27,061 bases of DNA from an uncultured euryarchaeote (GTDB lineage Archaea > Thermoplasmatota > Poseidoniia > Poseidoniales > Poseidoniaceae). The DNA is taken from contig CALCOP010000089.1 of the NCBI GenBank assembly GCA_937897365.1, forward strand, positions 1 through 27,061, given 5' to 3'. The translations under genes and the position numbers were made by a program. Below the pieces are notes generated by a model. It was not told where the DNA came from, ran no database searches, and saw nothing but the letters and a program-made list of their open reading frames with translations. Positions 8,254 to 15,012 of the stretch are shown piece after piece. The stretch's first letter is position 1. The number at the start of each line of letters is the position of its first letter.

Positions 8254-9177
8254 ATGGGCGAATCGGATGAACATACTGCCCTGCAAGATTTGGATTCTGA
8301 AAATGTAGACTACATCGATGAATTAACAGGACTCACCGAACCCAAGGGAGAAATCACCTTCGCCTCATCAAATACAATTCTCACAATGCGTGACCCGAAG
8401 ATGCATTCAATGGGGAATGCCATTGCCGTCTTTTTGTTATTCATCTGTCTACTGGGTTTTCTGAATGGTTTGGATTACGCGTCTCCAAATTCCGGGCTTG
8501 TGCGTCCAGACGAATTTGTCTACCGTCTTTCTCTGACTGCTCCTGATGAAACCGCAACATTCAGTGGCGTCGTTTATGATGATGAGCAACAACCTTTGGA
8601 GAACGCAACCGTCTACATTTCCTGGGATGATGACGGGATTTGGAATTCGACAGAAATGCAAACCGCGACTGATGGTTCGTTCTCCTTCGAACGACTCGAT
8701 CCCGGGCTTGTCCGAGTTGACATCATCGTAGAGCGTGATTCCTACCGGGATGTCTTCGCAAATCGCGTTTTACTTTCACCTCCAGCAATAATAGAGCCAA
8801 TTGGCTTCACAACAATTGATTTCACCATTCCTTCTCCTGAAGAATTTGCATCCCAACCATGTTCGAACGGCGCTCAAGAGTGCGAGATTCGTAACATCGA
8901 TTTGACGCCGCAGCAATTGGATCATCCGCTCATGGACCCCGGTGCGGCAAGTATCTACATCACTATTGGATTTGCTTTCATGGGACTTTCCCTCATCGCG
9001 ACTGGGTTCACCCTTTGGGCAATGAAAAGTGGTTCGATCGCAATTCTTCGCACCGCTGCAGCACTTTCTTTCTTCGGAATGGGGCATTACTATGCTGCCT
9101 GTTGTTTCGGAATTGTCGCTTTCCTCTTGACATTTGCAATACCTAAGCGTTACATTCCGGTCGAACAATCTTTTTGA
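8254..9177 (+). CDS. Membrane protein with extracytoplasmic carboxypeptidase-regulatory-like domain
   Basis: 307 residues. An acidic cytoplasmic N-terminus (1-50) is followed by a membrane helix (about 54-73) and an outside domain. In that domain residues 100-192 read as a carboxypeptidase-regulatory / Ig-like beta sandwich: FSGVVYDDEQQPLENATVYI, then TDGSFSFERLDPGLVRVDI. It carries two cysteines (Cys203, Cys210) that could pair. Two or three C-terminal membrane helices follow (about 232-255 and 262-296). Such domains usually serve as structural or binding modules in surface proteins; no enzyme motif is visible. The start lies 20 bases after hflX and the next gene begins 65 bases downstream on the same strand, so a shared transcript is plausible. 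Function unknown. Confidence 0.75.
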   Translation: MGESDEHTALQDLDSENVDYIDELTGLTEPKGEITFASSNTILTMRDPKMHSMGNAIAVFLLFICLLGFLNGLDYASPNSGLVRPDEFVYRLSLTAPDETATFSGVVYDDEQQPLENATVYISWDDDGIWNSTEMQTATDGSFSFERLDPGLVRVDIIVERDSYRDVFANRVLLSPPAIIEPIGFTTIDFTIPSPEEFASQPCSNGAQECEIRNIDLTPQQLDHPLMDPGAASIYITIGFAFMGLSLIATGFTLWAMKSGSIAILRTAAALSFFGMGHYYAACCFGIVAFLLTFAIPKRYIPVEQSF

Positions 9178-9242
9178 AGAAGCGCCTGATTTTGATGCAT
9201 CACTTCCATCCAACTTAAGGAGGCTCAGCCTAACAGACTGTC

Positions 9243-10313
9243 ATGGACCTCTTTTCCTCGACTTGGGTGACGCGGTCTTTGGGAGAATCTGTTTCTGCCG
9301 TTCATCTCGAACAAGATGGTAGCATCTATGCTGGCGGCTGGAACGGGCGCCTCAAGCATTGGGATTCAGAAGGTACCTTGAGATGGACTGCCAAATTACC
9401 AGACAGAATTACCGTTTTGTCCGTAAGTGAAGAGTCAGTTTTTGCAACATCTGGCCTCCACGTCGTTTGTATTGATTCTCATAGCGGCAAGCAGCGCTGG
9501 GCTCATCCTTTGGAGGGTAGTGCTGACACGCTTTCGCTGTTTGAAGGGAGTGTTTATGCCGTATCATCCGTTTACGATATCGAGCATAATGATTTCATTG
9601 AATCTGCCGTTTGGAATTTTTCTTTTGACGGCGCGATGAATTGGGTTCAGAGAATGGACGAAAGGCCTTGGGTCCTCCTCGAATATCATTCAAAATTATG
9701 GCTTGGACTGGGCCGCCCAAAGTGTGGCTATGCCTCAATTGATCACAAAGGCGATTTAGCTCATTCTTTGGCTGAAACCGAATCACCAATAACATGTGGA
9801 GCCTCGGATATGGACTCGATGTATTTTGGACATGCAAACGGTGTTATTTCAAATCATGAAGGTGCTACTTTGAGTGCTGAGGTTTGTTCGATAGAGCAAA
9901 TTGTTCCAACCTCTTCAGGATTTATTGCAGCATTGGAAAATGGCTCCCTTGTGTGCATGAGTGATGGAGAAAAAGCGTGGACATCGCAAGGTAATTCAAT
10001 TACCATCCATGGATGCGCTTTTTCGTTTAATGAGGTTTCAACACATTGGGTTGGTCGCTGGACAGGAACCCAAGGTGAACTGGAGGTTCGGGATTCTAAA
10101 ACCGGTCAAATCTTAGCATCTTCCCAAAGCAGTCGCTGTGAATCCGTATCTTCAAATTCACAGCGGATCGCTCTCGGATTTGAAAACGGCGATGTTTGTC
10201 TCTGGGACAAGGAGATGTTTGAACGGCGGATGTCTACGGAAAGTCAAGGAGAAAAGCGCAATGAGCGTAAAAGTGCTTTACAAGACAAACTTCGGGCATT
10301 ACGTGAACGATAA
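9243..10313 (+). CDS. WD40/PQQ-like beta-propeller protein
   Basis: A 356-residue soluble protein built from repeated propeller blades. Each blade has a pattern such as IYAGGWNGRLKHWDSEG (29-45), TSGLHVVCIDSHSGKQRW and ALGFENGDVCLWDKE near the end, as in WD40 and PQQ-type repeats. There is no signal peptide or membrane segment, so it should be cytosolic. The C-terminal 30 residues are strongly charged (EKRNERKSALQDKLRALRER) and look like a short helix or coiled coil. An AAGGAGG sits about 20 bases before ATG 9243, further than usual, so the start is not certain. No catalytic residues are visible; a scaffold or interaction role is the reasonable guess. The gene ends 10 bases before the convergent membrane-protein gene. 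Confidence 0.72.
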   Translation: MDLFSSTWVTRSLGESVSAVHLEQDGSIYAGGWNGRLKHWDSEGTLRWTAKLPDRITVLSVSEESVFATSGLHVVCIDSHSGKQRWAHPLEGSADTLSLFEGSVYAVSSVYDIEHNDFIESAVWNFSFDGAMNWVQRMDERPWVLLEYHSKLWLGLGRPKCGYASIDHKGDLAHSLAETESPITCGASDMDSMYFGHANGVISNHEGATLSAEVCSIEQIVPTSSGFIAALENGSLVCMSDGEKAWTSQGNSITIHGCAFSFNEVSTHWVGRWTGTQGELEVRDSKTGQILASSQSSRCESVSSNSQRIALGFENGDVCLWDKEMFERRMSTESQGEKRNERKSALQDKLRALRER

Positions 10314-10323
10314 TCGGTCACTG

Positions 10324-11148
10324 TCAATCGTCCCAGACGCTTGAAGGAGTATCATTCACACTGACTGGGGTATCGGCCACGCTACTGGAATCAATATCTG
10401 CTCCGACGGTATACTGAGGTTGTACTGGCATTTGTCCCATTTGTTGCTGTGGCATACCTTGCTGCATCACCATTCCTTGCTGAGGCATGTACCCCACCAT
10501 CGGCTTTGGCGCCCCTCCTGTCAAGGCTCCAACCAGAATCAAAATACCACCAAGGCCGCAGCAACACGTACCAAATGTACCGAGGAGTCCGCCTTGAATA
10601 AAGGACCAAACCCCGTCAACATATTGCAAATCATGGGAGTCTTTGTCAAAAATGTATAGTTGAGTATCGCTCTCTATCACATAGTTTTCTCCAAGGTTGC
10701 ACTCGTAAGTCACTTCATCGGTTGAGTCGATTGTTGCGCAAACATAACCGAACACGATCAAACCATCGCCTTCAACAGGGTCAGCCCATTCATCTCTCCA
10801 TTCATAGGAATCAGCACAAAACACGTGCCCTGCCTTACCTGTTACATCGTTTCCACGAGAGTCAGTAATTGTGAATGTCACATTTTCGCAAGCATCGGTT
10901 CTGTCGTTTCCATCTGCATCACCATACTCGCCTTCCATCATGACATACCATCCGCTCGACCCCAAACCATCTTCATCGGTATATGTGTAGGTAAACGAGT
11001 CATTCGGCCCTTCTATGAACGCTTCCTCCTTCTCCTGATTTTCAAACTCATCCACGCCTTCAGACCAGCTTGAACCTGCAATACCGAAAGCTGCTATTGC
11101 AAGCAATATGCATATTCCACCGACGACTAAAACGGGTTTGTTGGCCAT
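10324..11148 (-). CDS. Two-TM surface protein with Met/Gln-rich cytoplasmic tail, hypothetical
   Basis: 274 residues. A membrane anchor or signal-like helix (5-25) is followed by an acidic extracytoplasmic domain (26-180) with four cysteines (87, 111, 137, 150). That domain contains DGLGSSGWYVMMEGEYGDADGN and an Asp-rich segment that might bind Ca2+. A second helix (about 184-210) contains a Cys triplet and many glycines. The tail is then rich in Met, Gln and Pro (PQQGMVMQQGMPQQQMG). The Cys triplet at the helix could be acylated or disulphide-bonded; this is only inference. I recognise no family. It diverges from the SPFH operon and shares the palindrome-rich intergenic region with it. Confidence 0.7.
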   Translation of the reverse strand: MANKPVLVVGGICILLAIAAFGIAGSSWSEGVDEFENQEKEEAFIEGPNDSFTYTYTDEDGLGSSGWYVMMEGEYGDADGNDRTDACENVTFTITDSRGNDVTGKAGHVFCADSYEWRDEWADPVEGDGLIVFGYVCATIDSTDEVTYECNLGENYVIESDTQLYIFDKDSHDLQYVDGVWSFIQGGLLGTFGTCCCGLGGILILVGALTGGAPKPMVGYMPQQGMVMQQGMPQQQMGQMPVQPQYTVGADIDSSSVADTPVSVNDTPSSVWDD

Positions 11149-11240
11149 ATCCTTCGCACCCTTTGGAGATATTTAACAGAATTGTTAATGGTTTACGATA
11201 TCTTTATGATATCATTATGATAGCGAGAAACTGAGCAAGT
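11149..11240. promoter_or_regulatory. Divergent promoter/operator region with palindromes
   Basis: This 92-base AT-rich gap separates the surface protein (-) from the SPFH operon (+). It holds an inverted repeat TTAACA-4 bases-TGTTAA at 11173-11188, paired GATATC sites 5 bases apart at 11197-11213, and a perfect 10-base palindrome ATGATATCAT at 11206-11215. On the + strand TTTATGATATC lies about 35 bases before the ATG, a sensible place for an archaeal TATA box with a short leader. On the minus strand GTTAAATATCT lies about 20-30 bases before the divergent ATG. The palindromes overlap or flank these candidate TATA boxes, as operators often do. Confidence 0.55.
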
Positions 11241-12179
11241 ATGCAAGCAGCACCTTCAATTCAACAGATAACGGCCGGTAACGATGAAATTATGTTTAAG
11301 GATGTAGAGAAGGCCACGATTAACGGTTTTCTCGGTATTGCCATTCATTGGCTTGTCGTCCCCGCCCTTATCCTTGTCCTGTTTGTAACCTACATTACGA
11401 CCATAACTGCTTTTTTCGGCGGATTTCTTCAATTGGCGCTGGTTATACTCTGGTTTCTGCAATGGAACAGCTACCTCGTCATCAATCCAAATGAGGCACA
11501 GGCCTTGCAATTTTTTGGAAAGTATGCCGGTACTGTTCAAAAAGAAGGGTTCCATTTCTTGATTAACCCACTGTATCAAAAGCAAAAGATATCCTTCCGA
11601 ATTCGTAACTTCGAGTCTGCGAAACTCAAGGTCAACGATGTCAATGCAAACCCAATTGAAATTGCAGCAGTTGTCGTCTGGAAAGTCGTCGATGCTGCCG
11701 AAGCCTTGTTCGAAGTTGACAATTATCACGGCTATGTCCAAATTCAGAGTGAGGCAGCGCTGCGCGCTATGGCAACAAAATATCCGTATGACATTATCGA
11801 AGACAAAGATATCGGGGGAGTAGCTCTTTCAAGCCATCAAGAAGTTATTGCGCAAGAGTTGCAACTCTCCGTCGAGGCTCGACTCAAGCGCGCTGGAATT
11901 GAAGTTCTTGAAGCTCGGATCAGCCACTTGGCATACTCGCAAGAAATCGCTCAAGCCATGCTCCGTCGTCAGCAAGCAAGTGCTGTTGTTGCTGCTCGAA
12001 GCGAGATCGTCAAAGGGGCAGTTGGCATGGTTGAACTTGCACTTGAACAACTGAGTGACAAAAACATCATTGAACTTGACGAAGATAAAAAAGCAACCAT
12101 GGTCAGTAACCTTTTGGTCGTTCTTTGCTCAGAGACAGACACCACGCCCGTCGTTAACACAGGAACGCTCTATCAGTGA
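11241..12179 (+). CDS. SPFH / band-7 (stomatin-like) membrane protein
   Basis: 312 residues. Two hydrophobic stretches lie at about 30-75. The SPFH domain follows, with YLVINPNEAQALQFFGKYAG (78-97) and KEGFHFLINPLYQKQKISFRIRNF. Then comes VNANPIEIAAVVVWKVVDAAEA, and a helical part ending with the EARISHLAYSQEIAQAMLRRQQA region and C-terminal NTGTLYQ. SPFH proteins form membrane-bound oligomers that organise lipid domains or proteases. From memory, this C-terminal NTGTLY form is widespread in bacteria. ATG 11241 has no Shine-Dalgarno but has a TATA-like element about 35 bases upstream; ATG 11292 is an alternative. First gene of a four-gene operon with two small membrane proteins and a ribbon-helix-helix protein. 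The operon's role is unknown. Confidence 0.9.
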   Translation: MQAAPSIQQITAGNDEIMFKDVEKATINGFLGIAIHWLVVPALILVLFVTYITTITAFFGGFLQLALVILWFLQWNSYLVINPNEAQALQFFGKYAGTVQKEGFHFLINPLYQKQKISFRIRNFESAKLKVNDVNANPIEIAAVVVWKVVDAAEALFEVDNYHGYVQIQSEAALRAMATKYPYDIIEDKDIGGVALSSHQEVIAQELQLSVEARLKRAGIEVLEARISHLAYSQEIAQAMLRRQQASAVVAARSEIVKGAVGMVELALEQLSDKNIIELDEDKKATMVSNLLVVLCSETDTTPVVNTGTLYQ

Positions 12180-12188
12180 GGTAGGAGG

Positions 12189-12410
12189 ATGGATACTTCT
12201 CTCATCTACAAGGTAGCGATTCCACTTGTGGCTGCTATCCTCATGTTTGCATATGCAGGATATCTATGGGTTCGACAAGGAATCCACGTTAGGGGAAAAG
12301 GTTGGATGTCGAAGAAAGAAGCGCCGAAAACATTCTATTTTACCGTAGTTTTCATGATTTTACTTGGTATTTCCCAATTGTTAGGGCCCGTGTTTTGGCT
12401 CTTACGATAA
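12189..12410 (+). CDS. Small two-TM protein in the SPFH operon
   Basis: 73 residues with two membrane helices, about 8-27 (VAIPLVAAILMFAYAGYLWV) and 48-71 (FYFTVVFMILLGISQLLGPV). They are joined by a basic loop (RQGIHVRGKGWMSKKEAPK), which by the positive-inside rule should be cytosolic. The start is set by GAGGTAGGAGG immediately upstream, only 9 bases after the SPFH stop, so it is almost surely co-translated. No family recognised. Given its position it may be a partner of the SPFH oligomer. Confidence 0.75.
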   Translation: MDTSLIYKVAIPLVAAILMFAYAGYLWVRQGIHVRGKGWMSKKEAPKTFYFTVVFMILLGISQLLGPVFWLLR

Positions 12411-12426
12411 GAATGGAGGATGAACG

Positions 12427-12576
12427 GTGACCAAGAAAAAGATTCTCTTGCGTTTGGATCCTGAACTCCATGAGCAACTCCGACTATGGGCTGAGCGTGA
12501 CTTCCGCTCTTTGAATGCACAAATCGAATTTTTACTCAAAAAGTCACTTAACGTACAAAGCGAGGACGAAAAATGA
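12427..12576 (+). CDS. Ribbon-helix-helix (Arc-like) small protein, GTG start
   Basis: A 49-residue ORF begins at GTG 12427. It has the classic ribbon-helix-helix pattern: a strand KKKILLRLD (3-11), helix A PELHEQLRLWAERD (12-25) and helix B RSLNAQIEFLLKKSL. RHH proteins bind DNA as dimers through the paired strands. The GTG lies about 8 bases after GGAGG (12416-12420). Its TGA overlaps the ATG of the next gene (ATGA at 12573-12576), so it is embedded in the SPFH operon. Arc-like proteins with this RSLNAQIEFLL helix are, to my recollection, often found next to SPFH genes in bacteria. It may regulate its own operon through the palindromes at 11173-11215. That is inference. Confidence 0.82.
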   Translation: MTKKKILLRLDPELHEQLRLWAERDFRSLNAQIEFLLKKSLNVQSEDEK

Positions 12577-12854
12577 ATCAAAATAATGACTCCAATACAT
12601 CTGCAAACGAACCGGGTTTTTTCTCGAGGTGGTTTGGTTACAGTGGTTGGCGCGTAATGTCAGCGAAGGCTCGGATTTTTACTCAGATTATCTATCGGGT
12701 CTTTTTCCTCTTGGGGCTCGCCGCCCTCATTATTGGTTATGGAATGATTACCGAATCCGATCCGGGCGGCGGCCCTCTTGTTGTGATGATTCTTTTGTGG
12801 TACTTGATTTTTCAAGCGTTCATCAATTTCATTTTTGTCGAAGGCTCAAGATAA
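12573..12854 (+). CDS. Small membrane protein, last gene of SPFH operon (possibly DUF4282-like)
   Basis: 93 residues with a polar Asn/Ser N-terminus, an aromatic FFSRWFGYSGW segment (21-31), and two membrane helices around 39-57 (FTQIIYRVFFLLGLAALIIG) and 68-88 (PLVVMILLWYLIFQAFINFI). Overall shape resembles the DUF4282 group of small two-helix proteins, but I cannot confirm it without a profile search. Its ATG overlaps the RHH stop codon, showing translational coupling. The operon ends here, 10 bases from the convergent fumarase gene; no clear T-run terminator is visible. Confidence 0.75.
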   Translation: MNQNNDSNTSANEPGFFSRWFGYSGWRVMSAKARIFTQIIYRVFFLLGLAALIIGYGMITESDPGGGPLVVMILLWYLIFQAFINFIFVEGSR

Positions 12855-12864
12855 GCGGTTCTGT

Positions 12865-14259
12865 TTATCGGCCATGGCCTGTCATATCTTCAGGACGGAC
12901 CCAAGCATCAAACTCTTCATTCGTAACGTAACCAAGCTCCAGTGCTGATTCGCGAAGTGTAGTCCCTTCTTCATGTGCCTTTTTAGCAATCTTAGCAGCT
13001 TTATCGTAGCCGATGTGGTTGTTGAGCGCAGTGACAAGCATTAACGAATTTTCAAGATGCGAGGCGATGTTTTCTTCTACGGGTTCCAATCCTTCAACGC
13101 ACTTCGTCCGGAATGCAACGCATGCATCAGTCAGCAATTGGATGGAGTGGATTAGATTATGGATCATCATCGGTTTGAAAACATTCAGTTCGAAATTGCC
13201 TTGACTTCCACCTACGGTAATAGCCGTCGTGTTGCCCATGACTTGACAGCAAACCATGGTCATTGCTTCAGCCTGTGTCGGATTGACTTTACCAGGCATT
13301 ATTGAGGAGCCCGGTTCATTCGCAGGCAGTGCCAATTCTCCAAATCCACAACGTGGACCAGAGCCAAGCCAGCGAATGTCGTTTGCTATTTTCATGAGTG
13401 ACACTGCAAGGGTGTTGAGCGACCCTGATGCTGCCACGATGGCGTCGTGCGCAGCGAGTTGTGCAAATTTGTTTTCCGCCGTGCAGAAACTGAGGCCGGT
13501 GATGTTTGCAATTTCATCAGCCACCATTTGCGCAAATAACGGGTGTGTGTTGAGGCCGGTTCCAACAGCAGTACCGCCAAGAGCAAGTTCGAATAGATCA
13601 TCAAGGGCAAAATCAATTCTTCGTAAATCCGCATCGAGTTGGGCTACCCACCCCGATGCCTCTTGGCCAAGCGTGAGAGGTACAGCGTCCATGAGATGTG
13701 TTCGGCCAATCTTGACAATACTCTTCCATTCATCGGACTTTTGAGCTAAAGCGTTACGAAGCGCGCGAACACTGGGGAGGAGTTTGTGGGTAATCGCTTC
13801 TGCTGCGGCGATATGCATTGCAGTAGGGAATGTGTCGTTGGAGGACTGAGCTCGATTGACGTGATCGTTGGGATGAACCGGGTTTTTGGACCCAAGGATG
13901 CCTCCTGCAAGTTCTATCGCTCGATTCGCAATGACTTCATTTGCATTCATGTTCGTCTGTGTCCCACTTCCGGTTTGCCAAACACTTAGAGGAAAATGTT
14001 CGTCCAAGCAATTGTCCAGCACCTCTTGGGATGCAGCGATGATAAGGTCTCCAATTTCAGGGTCCAGTTGTTTGAGAGCGACATTCGTTTTGGCAGCCGC
14101 CTGCTTGAGTATACCGAAGGCACGAACCACACCTGCCGGCATAGTATCATCACCAATGTCGAAATTGATGAGCGAGCGGGCGGTCTGACAACCGTAGTAT
14201 TTGTCTGCAGGAACTTCCAATTCACCCATGGTGTCGGCTTCGATACGAACATCGGTCAT
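12865..14259 (-). CDS. fumC: Fumarate hydratase class II
   Basis: Interconverts fumarate and malate in the citric acid cycle; homotetramer without an iron-sulphur cluster. The 464 residues match the family length. Visible are the substrate-site stretches SGTQTNMNANEV (98-109), PNDHVNRAQSSND (130-142), the active-site GRTHLMDAVPLTLGQE (185-200, His188) and the signature loop GSSIMPGKVNPTQ (317-329) carrying the catalytic serine. ATG 14259 is preferred because AAGGG lies about 8 bases upstream. The frame stays open to ATG 14265 and ATG 14337; the last would add 26 residues including a CANC motif. Class II enzymes are typical of bacteria, so an origin by ancient transfer is possible. Confidence 0.96.
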   Translation of the reverse strand: MTDVRIEADTMGELEVPADKYYGCQTARSLINFDIGDDTMPAGVVRAFGILKQAAAKTNVALKQLDPEIGDLIIAASQEVLDNCLDEHFPLSVWQTGSGTQTNMNANEVIANRAIELAGGILGSKNPVHPNDHVNRAQSSNDTFPTAMHIAAAEAITHKLLPSVRALRNALAQKSDEWKSIVKIGRTHLMDAVPLTLGQEASGWVAQLDADLRRIDFALDDLFELALGGTAVGTGLNTHPLFAQMVADEIANITGLSFCTAENKFAQLAAHDAIVAASGSLNTLAVSLMKIANDIRWLGSGPRCGFGELALPANEPGSSIMPGKVNPTQAEAMTMVCCQVMGNTTAITVGGSQGNFELNVFKPMMIHNLIHSIQLLTDACVAFRTKCVEGLEPVEENIASHLENSLMLVTALNNHIGYDKAAKIAKKAHEEGTTLRESALELGYVTNEEFDAWVRPEDMTGHGR

Positions 14260-14337
14260 GTTCATCCCTTGGGGCTGAACTTCTTCACAGTTCGCACAGA
14301 AACCCCTGTTGATGGCCGTCTCTTTCGCTCCGGTCAT

Positions 14338-14477
14338 GGATGAACAGACATTCGATGGGGTCGATGCATGAATGCGCTTTATGCAGAGTGGGTTAAAAGC
14401 AAATCACATTGAATAGAAATTACTTTTTCAATTTTGAGTGTGTGACTGAACTGCTTTTATTTGCATTTACTCAACAA
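14338..14477 (-). promoter_or_regulatory. Candidate fumC promoter region
   Basis: A 140-base AT-rich gap between the cyclophilin stop and the longest possible fumC frame, with nothing that looks coding. On the minus strand GCTTTTAACC (14391-14400) and GCATAAAG (14377-14384) are TATA-like. Transcription from the second would begin near 14350, close to ATG 14337. No tRNA and no strong hairpin was found; ATTGAA/TTCAAT arms 13 bases apart are too weak to name. Confidence 0.35.
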
Positions 14478-14957
14478 TTATTGCAGTGAAACACGAATAA
14501 TCTGCTGAGGCTTCCGCGGGCGGTCTCCGGGGCCTTTTTCACATCGTTCAATGGCTTTGACAACATCCATCCCGTCAACAACTTCTCCAAATACAGCGTG
14601 ATTTCCATCAAGCCAGGGCGTTGGTACTGTTGTGAGGAAGAATTGTGAGCCACCCGTATTTGGGCCAGCATTTGCCATTGAGAAGACACCAGGCTTGTCG
14701 TGCTTGAGGTTGAGTGCTGAACGCTCACATGGGATTTGCCATCCAGGGCCACCAGTACCGGCACGTGGAGAGTTCGGATCACTGGAATGCGGACATCCGC
14801 CTTGAATCATGAAGTTCTCAATCACTCGATGGAAGTGGAGTCCATTGTAATGTCCACTCTCGACGAGTCGAACAAAATTCGCCACAGTATCTGGGGCTTT
14901 GTCATCGTAGAGGTTGATGGTAATGTTACCTGCGCTGGTTTCCATAAGTGCTTGCAT
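14478..14957 (-). CDS. Peptidyl-prolyl cis-trans isomerase, cyclophilin type
   Basis: Catalyses cis-trans isomerisation of proline bonds and helps protein folding. The 159-residue single-domain protein has no signal peptide, so it is cytosolic. Cyclophilin motifs are complete: GLHFHRVIENFMIQGG (39-54, catalytic Arg44, then Phe49, Met50, Gln52), NAGPNTGGSQFF (96-107), the WLDG turn with Trp115, and HAVFGEVVDGMDVV (120-133). ATG 14957 (MQALMETS) follows GGGAG at good spacing; the upstream GTG/ATG at 14990 adds 11 residues unlike the family. It sits between fumC and the giant surface-protein gene on the same strand. Confidence 0.95.
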   Translation of the reverse strand: MQALMETSAGNITINLYDDKAPDTVANFVRLVESGHYNGLHFHRVIENFMIQGGCPHSSDPNSPRAGTGGPGWQIPCERSALNLKHDKPGVFSMANAGPNTGGSQFFLTTVPTPWLDGNHAVFGEVVDGMDVVKAIERCEKGPGDRPRKPQQIIRVSLQ

Positions 14958-15012
14958 ATCCACTCCCAGCAGTCGGAGGGTCAAGAGCATTCGCTTTGTT
15001 TACTTTCAGCGA

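Noticed and set aside
11256..11741. 161-residue minus-strand ORF opposite the SPFH gene
   Set aside because: Shadow of the SPFH reading frame; the forward frame has full domain motifs.
12855..12864. Terminator between the SPFH operon and fumC
   Set aside because: Only 10 bases, with no T-run or stem.
13256..13744. 162-residue + strand ORF opposite fumC
   Set aside because: Antisense frame of a clear fumarase gene with no motif of its own.
14338..14477. Possible tRNA or small RNA gene in the AT-rich gap
   Set aside because: No T-loop or anticodon-stem pattern and only weak inverted repeats.
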